From Paratinospora sagittata (lineage: Eukaryota; Streptophyta; Magnoliopsida; Ranunculales; Menispermaceae): a stretch of 64,000 nt of DNA. The notes below the pieces were generated by a model, which was given only the letters and a program-made list of their open reading frames with translations, was not told the origin of the DNA and did no database searches. The DNA is taken from contig CM069613.1 of the NCBI GenBank assembly GCA_035771175.1, positions 2,267,501-2,331,500 on the forward strand, given 5' to 3'. This document shows positions 35,701 through 56,100 of the stretch, in pieces (the stretch's first letter is position 1; each line of letters opens with the position of its first letter). The translations under genes were made by a program, and so were the position numbers.

Positions 35701-37137
35701 ATTTTTGATGTTTTCCTGTATCCGAAAATATCACAAACTTATTGTAAAACATTTCGAAAATAATTTTTTATTTGTTTTGTCAATGCTGCATTTAGTTGGG
35801 ATTCAAAAGAAATTCTTTTTTTTGTTGTTTTCTAAAATTAACTTTTTCTTTTCTTTTTTCTTTTATCAATGTTTTATTTCATTTTAATAATATCTTTAAA
35901 AGTAAAATATGTTCTGCTAACATATTAAGAACATACTGACGATTAATGCAAATACAATAATGAATATAAATAGTTATAAAAAAATAATAAAGACCCCACA
36001 ACAAAAGATAAACATCACCGTAACAAAAAGGTTAAATTCTCACAATAAAAAAATAATTAAACAGTCGTAATAATTTCTTATTTACATAAGATATCCTTGT
36101 CACTAATATAGTTAAAAATAGGGCACTACATATTACAAAATATTTTATCTATCTTACATCCTCGCCTTTGCCGCTTGGAGAAACTCAAGCGTAAAGTTTA
36201 AGTTTTTCCTTTTTCGCTTCTCTATACAGTCTTTTTGGCTGACTTAGTTGCAACAATCGTCGGATCTGCTACACCGAAAGTCGGATTTTAGGTGAGACAG
36301 TGAGACGGCGAAGGCGCGAGACCTCTGAAAAAAAAATATTTTCCAATCTAGCGAACTAAATAAGTTTTCCATGTTTCTTAAACTAAAAATAAAAAAAAAA
36401 TAAATTAAATTAAATTCCAAATTGAACGGGGCCTTTATTTCTCAAATTTGGCCTTATTTTAACTAGCATTTATAAATGTATATACAATAAATAAAAATTA
36501 TAGAATAAGAAGGTGAAAATTTACAGGGATAGAATCTAAAATGTTTAAATATAAAAGGAAAAAATTAAAAGGTAAAGAGACACGAATGAAGATAGAAGTT
36601 GTTTTTCTTGTTAAAACTCAACACTTTGTTAAATTATTTATTATTGTAATTTGCATTTATAATTATCTTTAAGAAAATTTAGAATGATAAAAGGAAGTTC
36701 ATCTTAAAAGGTTTGGAAGACACAGTAGTAAAAGTAAATAATGAATACACATTGAAACTTAGAGGAGACATAAAAGGCTGAAATAATAAATAAAAAAAAA
36801 CATGACATATGATTATATTGATAAAATCACAAACATCCTTATATACCCTACATGAAGTAAATACATAATTTTTATATTTTTTGAGTGCTTCAATTATTGA
36901 GATTAATTTATTTTAATTATATATGTTTCAAAATCATCTTCAAGATTTGATGCAGATTTATCGTGCATGTAAAAATACTACTTAGAATGTATGTTCTCAA
37001 TCGAAATATTATTCAAAGTTGTTATATCGTAATATAACACTTGATTATCACACAAATTTAACTCAATTTTTGTTTTTGTTTTTAACAAACCATTGTTGAT
37101 ATTTCATTAATGAGTTTAGTTTATGATATTTCAGTAA
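35701..37137. other. Gene-free AT-rich interval
   Basis: No gene recognised. A small GC-richer patch at 36160-36320 has no identifiable product. Confidence 0.4.
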
Positions 37138-37618
37138 GTTATAAATCACTTAACCCAAAAGTTATAGCTATCAGATAATAACTTAACAATACATATCAAG
37201 TTATTATTTTAAAAGTTATAGTTATCAAATAAGAGTTCAACAATACATATCAAGTTATTATTAACATTTTCCCTCACGTGTAGCCTCATTCAACATACGA
37301 AGAGCTATAAGAGAAAAAGAAAAAGAAAAATACCAATGATGTAAATGGGGGCTTTGGTACTATGTTAAAAATCACTTAATCCAAAAACTATAATTATCAA
37401 ATAAAGACCTAAGAATATATATAAAGTTATTATCAACATTTACCCTCACGTGTAGCCTCATCCTACACGTAAAAAATTATAAGAGAGAAAAAAAAAATAC
37501 CAATAACGTAAACAAGGGGCTCTGATACTATGTAAGATATTATGTTAAAAATTATTCAACTCAAAAATTATAGTGATTACACAAGGGTCTAACAATACAT
37601 ATCAACCTATTATCAACA
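37138..37618 (-). mobile_element. Tandem TRIM array (three LTRs, two internal regions)
   Basis: Read on the minus strand: LTR (37618-37543, 76 bp), internal, LTR (37438-37363, 76 bp), internal, then a third LTR-like block (37266-37138) that contains its own duplication. The LTRs start TGTTGATAATA and end TTTTTAACA. Primer-binding sites follow them: TAGTATCAGAGCC (37532-37520) and TAGTACCAAAGCC (37362-37350). Each internal region carries GGCTACACGTGAGGG just before the next LTR, acting as the purine tract. The LTRs are related to the TRIM at 11014-11243. An LTR-internal-LTR-internal-LTR order is expected after unequal recombination between LTRs. Confidence 0.7.
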
Positions 37619-38418
37619 TAATCTGCAGTTAAACAAACAAGATTAATTAACAAAATCTTTTATCAAAAAAAAAAAAAAAGTGGCTAAATTATTATTAGGG
37701 TCATATATTGTGAAATACACGTAGAAAATAATCTTAACAAATAAATACCTACAAAATCAATTAATATAATTAACACAACCATGTACCGTTACAGTTAATT
37801 TGGAAATAAAAATATGTACAATGGTTAAATTAAACTTGCAAGTAGTACTAACTCTTCTTGAATTTATTTCAAATAAATTTCAGTAAGGGAGTATGGTTAA
37901 AATAAATAAATAAATGATTGGTGGAGACAATACAATGCAAAAGTACCATAGAACATATATTACCGTATTTTGTTTTTAGGCACGACTTGTCAATCAATAA
38001 TGATGCAACGACCAAAAAGAATATGCCGTGCCACATTTAATAGATTGTGTTTTTTTGCATTTACATGCATACCAAATTCTATCATAAAGTATTAAATGAG
38101 GGCTCAATAAAGTCAAAGTAATGAGAAATTTAGTATATGAGCTCTCATTGGAAAGTTGCAACCATACACTTTAACTTTGGATTTTTAACCTGATTATCAC
38201 AATTTAACAAAAAAAAAAAAACAACAAAGTATTTATTCAGATTTACGGTCCATCATAACCATTCGCGCTAGCATTATGAGTATTGAAAAATCGTCTCTTT
38301 GGCTGTTGTTTTGAGTACTTTGAAGAAAAGAAATCAAGGATTTTCAAAGAGGTCGAGTTCGATAGCAATTCAATTTGCGACTTATCTATGTGTCTCGCTT
38401 TTTATTGGATTGCAACAT

Positions 38419-38704
38419 GCATGTCACGCCTGGGTTACACACAAAGTGCCCCATACCCAGAGTGATAGGAACTTAAGACACTCAGCCTTTATGGATGACA
38501 TAATATTGTTCCACTCTCGTACAGTCAGCCACATAAGTGCTCTTGTACGCAGAGTCACTATAAAAGACTCTGCGTACAAGAGCACTATGTGGCTGGCTGT
38601 ACGAGAGTGGAACAATATTATGGCATCCATAAAGGCTGAGGGTCTTAAGTCCCTATCACCCTGGGTAGGGGGCACTTTGTGTGCAACCCAGGCGTGACAA
38701 TGCA
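38419..38704. mobile_element. Fold-back element: 138-bp near-perfect inverted repeat, 9-nt loop
   Basis: Arms 38419-38556 and 38566-38704 are complementary apart from about ten small differences, with a 9-nt loop (38557-38565). Words such as GTCACGCCTGGGTT, CAGCCTTTATGGATG, ATAATATTGTTCCACTCTCG and GTGCTCTTGTACGCAGAGTC appear in both arms. Because of this symmetry both strands show similar open frames of 93-132 codons, which are by-products rather than genes. A diverged relative of the outer arm occurs near 50949-51075. Most likely a fold-back MITE; a transcript would form an extended hairpin. Confidence 0.75.
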
Positions 38705-39529
38705 AGTTTTCAAAAAGTTACGGGTGTAACGACTGAATGCATGGGTAGGATCATTTATGTTGTTGATGTGCAAAAGTGTATCTTTAGTTGCTTACAATTG
38801 CTATTGTTTGTTACTTTTATTTCAATGATATTTCGGTTTATTATCAAAAATAAAAATTATAAAAAATCTGCAGGCTAAGTGAAAAATATGCAAGAAACAG
38901 CAAAGATACAATAACTAAGGAAACCTAATGAGATTAGTACTTAATTCTCACAAATCACGAGTAATATACAAATTTTAAGGCAAAGGACCCCGGTGGTTTT
39001 CCCTTCGTTTGGGTTTGACACATAACCAAGGTTTGAGTTTCAATAACAGAAAGATCTTGTGATTTTTTAAGTTTAATCCTACACGAAAGTTCGAGCCCGC
39101 TATCGTTCATTTTTATTGTGAGATTTGTCATTAAAAGTAAATTTAAAAATAAAAATGAAGATTCAATTTAAAAATAAAAAATTTTAAAAATAAATTTTAA
39201 TATTTATTTAAAAATAACTTATTTGTATTTATAAAAGGTTAAAAATTATTTTTCAATTCACTCCTATTAAATAAATTTTTCGCCTTTTTTATTTTTGGGA
39301 TAAAAAAAAACTGTTTTTAGATTTTCGAATTTATAATCGTTTTCTACACCTGTTTTCATATTTCCACTCAAAAAGACAACATCATCAATATTTATTTATT
39401 TATTTATTATTATTTTTTAAATAAGAACATTAAAAAGCTAAAAATCAGGTGTTATCCGTTATCGGCTCGTTCTCTCTCTCTCTTTACCTCTCCCGCGCGC
39501 GCGCGCTCGCTCGCTCGATTGCTTCGAAG

Positions 39530-49429
<9,900 letters not shown>

Positions 49430-50483
49430 TTCTCTGTGACATAGTTTGTCAACCGTTCAGGTTACTTGGGAATGGTGGATCGCATACTAGAAGTTCTATT
49501 CTATTAAGGTACATTGTTTCTATGGAATTCTAAAATTAATACTATCATGTTGGTAAGAAGAGGTTTGATTAGCCCATTTGCCCTCATCTTGTTTTCTGTC
49601 TTCCCGACTGTTAAATCCGTTTGATTATTGATCACTTGCAGGTTGTGTTTGCCAGCAGCTGCAGTTCTGAAAAAAAAAAAATATATTTGGGCTATCAGTG
49701 CCCGAAAACAAGTCAAAAAATTAGTAATATGAACTGAGCATCAAGTTGAGGAACAGTTAATTACCTTCAACTTGAAAGAAATTTGTATTTTCCTCCTCTG
49801 TTCCCCAATTCCATTATCCATCTTTCTTATTGCCTAAGGAGGTTGAATTCTAATCAAGATTTAGGGTATTTACTCTTCTTGTTTTTGTGCAAATATTTAC
49901 CAAGCAAGATGATATTCATATTCATAGAGAGGTTGCAAAGCATATCTGTTTTTTTTGGACAAACAATACTCACACATATATCTATTTCATATGTAATTGC
50001 TTTCTTTTATGTAGCATAAACAATAGAAAAAATTATGAGAATTGGCTCAATTTTTTTAACTTAATTGAATTTTTTGTTCTTTTGAATTTCTGTCTTTTGA
50101 ATACTATAAAAGGCATATCTACCTATTTTTTCTGATTTCTCCCAATCTTACCATTAATCTTTTTTTTTAATAAATTAAAATTAGTACTCGGAACTCTTGT
50201 TATATGCATTTCTTAGACCTTAAGAGTAATATTTATATTTTTTGAAAAAAATATATAAGTATTTCTAAGACTTTATGGATTTCTTATAATTATACGATCA
50301 TGATTTCGATTCCCAACTTGCCCATATGCAGTCGTATCTCTATTCTTAGCATTTTTATTTTATTATTATTATTTAAAACCAAAAACCCATCTTCAAAAAT
50401 AAATATCCTTTTTTCATAATTTCACCATTTTTTATTTTAGAATAATACTTTTTTTTTTTTTTTACAATACAAAGTTATTGGAA
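49430..50483. other. 3' flank of the release factor gene and gene-free DNA
   Basis: The first part is probably the 3' untranslated region of the release factor gene. The remainder is AT-rich, with no gene recognised. Confidence 0.4.
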
Positions 50484-50491
50484 TAACATAT

Positions 50492-51297
50492 AGAGGTGGT
50501 AATTTAACCCATGACTAGTGAGCTTGACTTGACTCGACTTTTTTGGACTGGCCTAAGCTTAAGCTCAAGGCCGACTCGGCTTGATTCAACTTGAAAGCTT
50601 GACTCAGAGGCTCGAAAGGCAGTTTGACCTATAAGCCTAGTTCAAAAGTCTATTTTATTATTTAAAATTTATTTATATATTTTTAAAAATAAATCTAAAA
50701 ATTTAAATTTATTTAATTTATTATCATGTGTTCGATATTGTAATCATAAATTTTACTGTTAGAATTTTTTTAACATTATAAATTATATTCCTTTTAATTT
50801 TTAATTTGTTATAAATGTAAATTTTAAAGTATTAAAACGTTATTTTAATATATTCAATCAAACCCATAAATTAGCCTCATAAAATTAGCTTATAGTTTCA
50901 TTCGCAAGCTTGGTTCAAAGGCTTATGTATACATAAAGTCTTTTTGTCATGTCTGGGTTGCACACAGTGGCCCCTACCTAGGATGATGAGTACCCAATCT
51001 CCAGGGCGTATTCCAACCATTATAGACCCATAATATTGTCCATCTGGGTTGCGTAAGCGCCCCATACTCAGATCATTTATTCATACTATTCACTCATGAA
51101 TAGTGCAGGGCCTCCCCAGTCGAACTCGCAACCTCCCTAACCACTGAGTCATTGACTCGTACATATATTAATTGGATTATATTTAGACCTTGATTTCAAA
51201 GGTAAATTTAGTTCGACTCGGTCCATTAATATCATATATCTTTAGGCTCGATTGGGGTCACCCTGGACTGATCCAAATAGGTCAAATTGCCACCCCT
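50492..51297. mobile_element. hAT-like non-autonomous element, about 0.8 kb
   Basis: Ends are inverted: AGAGGTGGTAATTT at the left, complement of AAATTGCCACCCCT at the right. Flanks TAACATAT (50484-50491) and AAGCATAT (51298-51305) agree at six of eight positions, as an old 8-bp hAT target duplication would. The interior has GACTCG/GGCTCG-type repeats (50520-50660, 51200-51260), typical of this sort of plant repeat. It also holds an insertion-like block at about 50945-51165 related to the fold-back element at 38419. That block contains a tRNA-like stretch on its minus strand (box A-like GACTCAGTGGTTAG, box B-like GAGTTCGACTG). No transposase frame is present. Confidence 0.55.
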
Positions 51298-51360
51298 AAG
51301 CATATGATATCAAAGATGACAACCAAGAACAAGTTCAATGGCCGTGATCGAGTCATTAGG

Positions 51361-51479
51361 GACACGTGTCACGCCACGAAACAAGAAACACAAATTAGTA
51401 AACGTCTTCCGTTGCCACAATATATTCCCGCATTTAAAAGCAACTATAAATAAGAGAGTTTCTGTTTGCCTTCTCATTA
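51361..51479 (+). promoter_or_regulatory. Core promoter of the ALY-like gene
   Basis: A palindromic G-box GACACGTGTC (51361-51370) lies about 75 bp before a good TATA box, TATAAATA (51445-51452), which points to transcription starting near 51475-51485. The downstream leader exon supports this. The hAT-like element ends only about 55 bp upstream of the G-box. Confidence 0.6.
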
Positions 51480-51574
51480 CCTTTAATTTTCGCGGCAACG
51501 CCTCTTGCGAGCGCAGAGAACGTTTGAATCGCGAACAACATCGCTGCCAGATCTTCTTTTCTTCAATAAATCAG
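51480..51574 (+). other. 5' leader exon of the ALY-like gene
   Basis: Non-coding exon inferred from the TATA box upstream and a good donor, ATCAG|GTATTG, at 51574/51575. The matching acceptor is TGATCCAG at 57261, so the leader continues at 57262 and the first Met is at 57280. The start of the exon is approximate. The intron between is 5,687 bp, of which 4,888 bp is the copia element plus a 5-bp duplication; before the insertion it was about 0.8 kb. Confidence 0.55.
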
Positions 51575-51895
51575 GTATTGTTTGCTAAGCCTTCACGATC
51601 GATTTTCCTTGGTGTTCTAACTATTCTTCACGTATATTAGTAATCTGGAATGGTAATTAGTAATTACTCTCGAAAGCCGTTCAATCCTCTCTACGTAGAT
51701 TAGTAATCAGGAGCTGTTATTACTCTTAGAAATCCATTAAATTCTCTGCGATTGGAGGTTTTGAGTTGAAGCTATTAAGATCACGGTGCTTTAGCGTTTC
51801 TCTGTTCTTTTTCGGATTTCTAGTTGTTCGCGAATTTGAATTTGATTGCGTTTATTTTATTTTTATATTTGTTTATTCGATATAGAGGTTGCTTG

Positions 51896-52034
51896 TATTA
51901 CGATATTCATATGTTTTTATGGAACATGTTTCCTGATAACATGTTTCCTGTTTTTTAGGCTTTGTATTTTGTAATGGATATATATTTGATGGTTGTAAAT
52001 GGAAATGAAAACAAGATGGGGTGAGATTTTAACA
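51896..52034 (+). repeat. 5' LTR of the copia element
   Basis: 139 bp, starts TATTACGATATTC, ends GAGATTTTAACA. Identical by eye to the 3' LTR. Begins with TA rather than the usual TG. Confidence 0.95.
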
Positions 52035-52476
52035 TGGTATCAGAGCGACGAGATGTAAACCTGCTCCGACGAGTCCAAGAGCGGCGAGTCCGGTGGCGGG
52101 TGCACTCGCCGACGAGTATTCTCTGCAATCTCTCCATTGTTCTTGATTTTGTTGTTGCAGTGATTCGTTCGATTTGATTTTCGGACGGTGACGGTGACGG
52201 TGGTGCGAAAGAGAAATCTGCTACTGATTTGATCTGCGCGTGGTAGCCTCTCCTCGGCGTCTTTTCGTCCATGCCCCTCTCTGCGTATAGTGAGACCCTG
52301 ACCCAGATTTAAGCAGATCTGAGAAGACGACGCCATTGGAAGGACAGGTAAGACGAACAGATTTGACGCCGTAACCCGGTGTTGCGACGCATCGTCGTTT
52401 AGGGCAGAGTGCTGCTCTCTTCCACCGGAGCCGCCGGAGGTTGCGCGGAGAAAAGAAAAGCCCGAGACTGCGGCTG

Positions 52477-52655
52477 TGGTGGAAGCCAACCAACTAATTT
52501 TTAAATTCGTTGGTGGAAGTGAATGGTTGCTGTTATATAAAATTAGTTGGTGGAAGCCAACCAACTAATTTTAAATTCCCAACCATTATATAAAATTAGT
52601 TGGTGGAAGCCAACCAACTAATTTTAAATTCCCTTTTGAATGGTTGCTGTTATAT
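52477..52655 (+). repeat. Palindromic tandem repeats in the copia leader
   Basis: Three copies of a roughly 30-bp unit (starting about 52477, 52549 and 52601) share GGAAGCCAACCAACTAATTT. AATTAGTTGGTGGAAGCCAA followed by CCAACTAATT makes each unit a short hairpin. Two further copies of GAATGGTTGCTGTTATAT lie between and after them. It occupies part of the region where gag would start. Confidence 0.85.
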
Positions 52656-52865
52656 GTATTCTTGATTTGGTGCTGGCCCTGCAGCAGAACATAGAGATTT
52701 CTGCTCCAATCACATTCCTCTTGAAAGCTGAAGGAACTTTATACAGACCGAAGTTGACCAGTCCATGGTGGCCACCACAGAGAAGTCGTCAAGTCAATGA
52801 TGTCCATCAACAATAGTGGAGACCGTTGAATTAGAAGAGAGAAAAACTGTTTCTGGAAAAGAGGA

Positions 52866-53063
52866 ACAGTGGTGAATAGTGTGAATAGTGTACCGACATG
52901 AATAGTTTACCGGCGTGAATAGTATACCGGCATGAATAGTGTACCGGCCTGAATAGTGTACTGGCTGAATAGTGTGCACATTGCGCAACGTGCATGAATA
53001 GGGCGTGAACAGAGCATGCACAGCGCAGATGAACAGTGCGGATGAACAGAACAGATGAACAGT
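52866..53063 (+). repeat. GAATAGTGTACCGG tandem repeat block in the copia element
   Basis: About six tandem units of 17-20 bp with the core TGAATAGTGTACCGGC (52871-52976), followed by looser GAACAGTGC/GATGAACAG units (about 53005-53063). They lie directly before the pol frame, where the end of gag should be. They code for nothing recognisable. Confidence 0.85.
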
Positions 53064-53148
53064 GCATTCGGTGGGTTTATCGTCACCGTCGCAATTCCGT
53101 TCGGTTCGCGAGCCACTTGGATTAGTTCTTTAACCTCCACGTGTGCTC

Positions 53149-56100
53149 ATGGCCGGCGGAGGACATAGTGTATCGTATGTCCGCGCACATAAAATCGACG
53201 GGGCTAGAACTTCATCTGGGCAGCACGAAGGGAACTCGCAGGGGCTGGTGGGTGCAACCGACGTTGGGGCTCTTGCAGGTGTTTCCGCAACGCAACTGCA
53301 GCAACTTATTGCATTTTTGAACTTGGACAAAACAAAAGATCAACTACATGGTAAAAATAGTCATTTTAGTTGGATTATCGATACAGGTGCGTCGAACCAT
53401 GTGACGTGCGACTTGTCTATATTGAAGAATGTGAGAAAGGTGCAGTACTGTCCGGTGGGTTTGCCGGATGGAAATACGACAGAAGCAAACCAAGAGGGGA
53501 GTGTCGTGCTGCCAGGAGGATTAAAGCTCGACAATGTGCTTTATGTCCCACAATTGACATGCAATTTAATTTCTGTTACTCAATTAATCGATGAATCAAA
53601 TTGTGTTGTACAATTCACTAATAATATTTGTGTTATACAGGACCAACCGACGAGGAAGGTGATTGGAGCGGGTGAAAGATTGGATGGACTTTATTTTTTC
53701 CGTGGCGTTCCTCAAGTGCAGGTCTTGACAGTGGATGGTGATTCGTCGTTCGAGTTGTGGCATCAACGAATGGGGCATCCGTCGGAGAAAATATTGAAGA
53801 TGATTCCTGCTGTAAGTCATTCTTGTAGGTCAAATAATAAATCTTGTGATGTGTGTCCGCGTGCAAAGCAATCTAGATCTAGTTTCCCCATTAGTACGAA
53901 TAAAGCTGGTAGAATTTTTGAACTTGTTCATTTGGATTTGTGGGGACCTTATAAGACTCGTTCTTCGTGTGGGGCTACCTATTTTTTGACAATAGTAGAT
54001 GATTTTTCCAGAGGAGTTTGGGTCTATTTACTTTGCAATAAAATGGAAGTTGAATCTATGTTTATTCATTTTGTTGCTATGGTTGAACGTCAGTTTGAAC
54101 AAGTGATAAAACGTGTGAGAAGTGACAATGGGACCGAATTTAATTGTTTGCATGATTATTTTCAAAATAATGGGATTATTTTTGAGACTTCTTGTGTTGG
54201 GACTCCTCAACAAAATGGGAGAGTTGAGAGAAAACATCAACACATTTTAAATGTGGCTAGAGCCCTAAGATTTCAAGGGAACTTACCAATCAAATTTTGG
54301 GGTGAATGTGTGTTGGCAGCGTGTCACTTGATTAATAGGACACCCTCTGCTTTACTTAAGACTAAATCGCCATATGAAATGTTGTTTGGGAAAGTGCCTT
54401 CTTATGATGCTATTCGTGTCTTTGGTTGTCTTTGCTATGCTCATAATCAACGACACAAAGGTGATAAATTTGCAAGTAGGAGCCGTAAATGTATCTTTGT
54501 TGGCTATCCTTTTGGGAAGAAAGGTTGGAAATTGTATGATTTAGAAACACATGAGTACTTTGTATCAAGGGATGTGAAGTTCTTTGAGAAAGAATTTCCT
54601 TTTATGCCAAACCAACCAACGAATGTGGTGACTCCTGTGCTGGCGAACAATGAGGCTGGGGCATGGAGTGAGGATGAGGGTGTCGATGAGTGTGCTGCGT
54701 GCGTTGAGGGGGGGTTGGAACCAGCATCCACCCTCGAGGGAGGGTTGGAACCAGCATCCACCCTCGAGGGAGGGTTGGAACCAGCATCCACCCTCGAGGG
54801 GGGGTCCGGTGCTGCGGTGCTGCCCGCATATGAGGATGTGCGTGATGAGGGGCTGGAGAATACGGTGGAGGAGCAAGGTGTGGAAGTTGACAGTGAGCTA
54901 GGGCGAGGAAAACGAACCAAAACTCCTTCAACACGGTATCGTGATTTTGTTACTCATACTATACGGAAAATAAGTCCATCCGAGAATTCATCAGCTCCTT
55001 CCTCTTCCTCAGGTACGCCATATCCTTTAACACATTTTGTGAATTGTGAACGTTTTTCTGTGAGACATAGGAATTTTCTTGCAGCTGTGACAGCGGGACA
55101 TGAGCCAAAGCATTTTAAAGAAGCAATGAAAGACTCGGGATGGCGAGATGCGATGGGTAAGGAAATACGAGCCCTTGAAGACAATGAGACTTGGGTAATG
55201 GAGACTCTTCCACCCGGCAAGAAAGCACTAGGGAGCCAGTGGATATATAAAATTAAATATAAATCCGATGGCAGCATAGAGCGACTAAAAGCAAGACTTG
55301 TGATTTATGGCAATCATCAGGTGGAAGGAATTGACTATACCGAGACATTTGCTCCTGTGGCAAAAATGGTGACGGTTCGTACTTTTCTTGCAATTGCTGC
55401 TGTTAAAAATTGGGAAGTACATCAAATGGATGTGCATAATGCTTTCCTTCACGGTGACTTAAGTGAGGAGGTTTATATGAAGGTTCCTCCAGGTTTCAAA
55501 AATACAAATCCTAACATGGTTTGCAGGTTGAAAAAGTCATTATATGGTCTGAAACAAGCTCCCCGATGTTGGTTTGCAAAACTGTCAACAGCATTGAAGA
55601 ATTATGGTTTTGTGCAATCCTATTCAGATTATTCCTTATTTGGGTTGTGCAGGGGAAGAACTCAGATCAACGTGTTAGTTTATGTTGATGACTTGATTAT
55701 TGCAGGGAATGATAAGGTTGCATTGACAACTTTTAAAGATTACCTTGGCAGGTGCTTTCATATGAAGGATTTGGGAGTTTTGAAGTATTTCTTAGGGCTA
55801 GAGGTAGCCCGTAATCCAGAAGGAATTTTTCTTTGCCAACGAAAATACACACTCGAGATAATTTCTGAAACGGGTTTATTGGGAGCCAAGCCTGCGGCAT
55901 TTCCTATGGAACAAAATCACAATTTGGCCCTTGCTAAGGGCGAATTCCTTGCGGATTCGGCGCCTTATAGGCGACTTGTAGGGAGATTGATTTACTTGTC
56001 TGTGACGAGACCTGATCTTGCATATTCGGTTCATATTTTGTCCCAATTTATGCAACAACCTCGTGAGGATCATTGGGAGGCAGCACGAAGGGTCGTGCGC

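Noticed and set aside
38299..38705. Overlapping open frames of 93 and 132 codons on opposite strands with similar proteins
   Set aside because: The similarity is forced by the palindromic fold-back element; neither matches a protein family.
51486..51496. E2F-like site TTTTCGCGG near the ALY-like transcription start
   Set aside because: The last base does not fit the TTTSSCGC consensus; too weak to call although it would fit the gene's role.
52040..52564. Antisense 174-codon frame in the copia leader
   Set aside because: It runs antisense through the leader and tandem repeats, has no recognisable domain, and is best explained by GC-richer composition.
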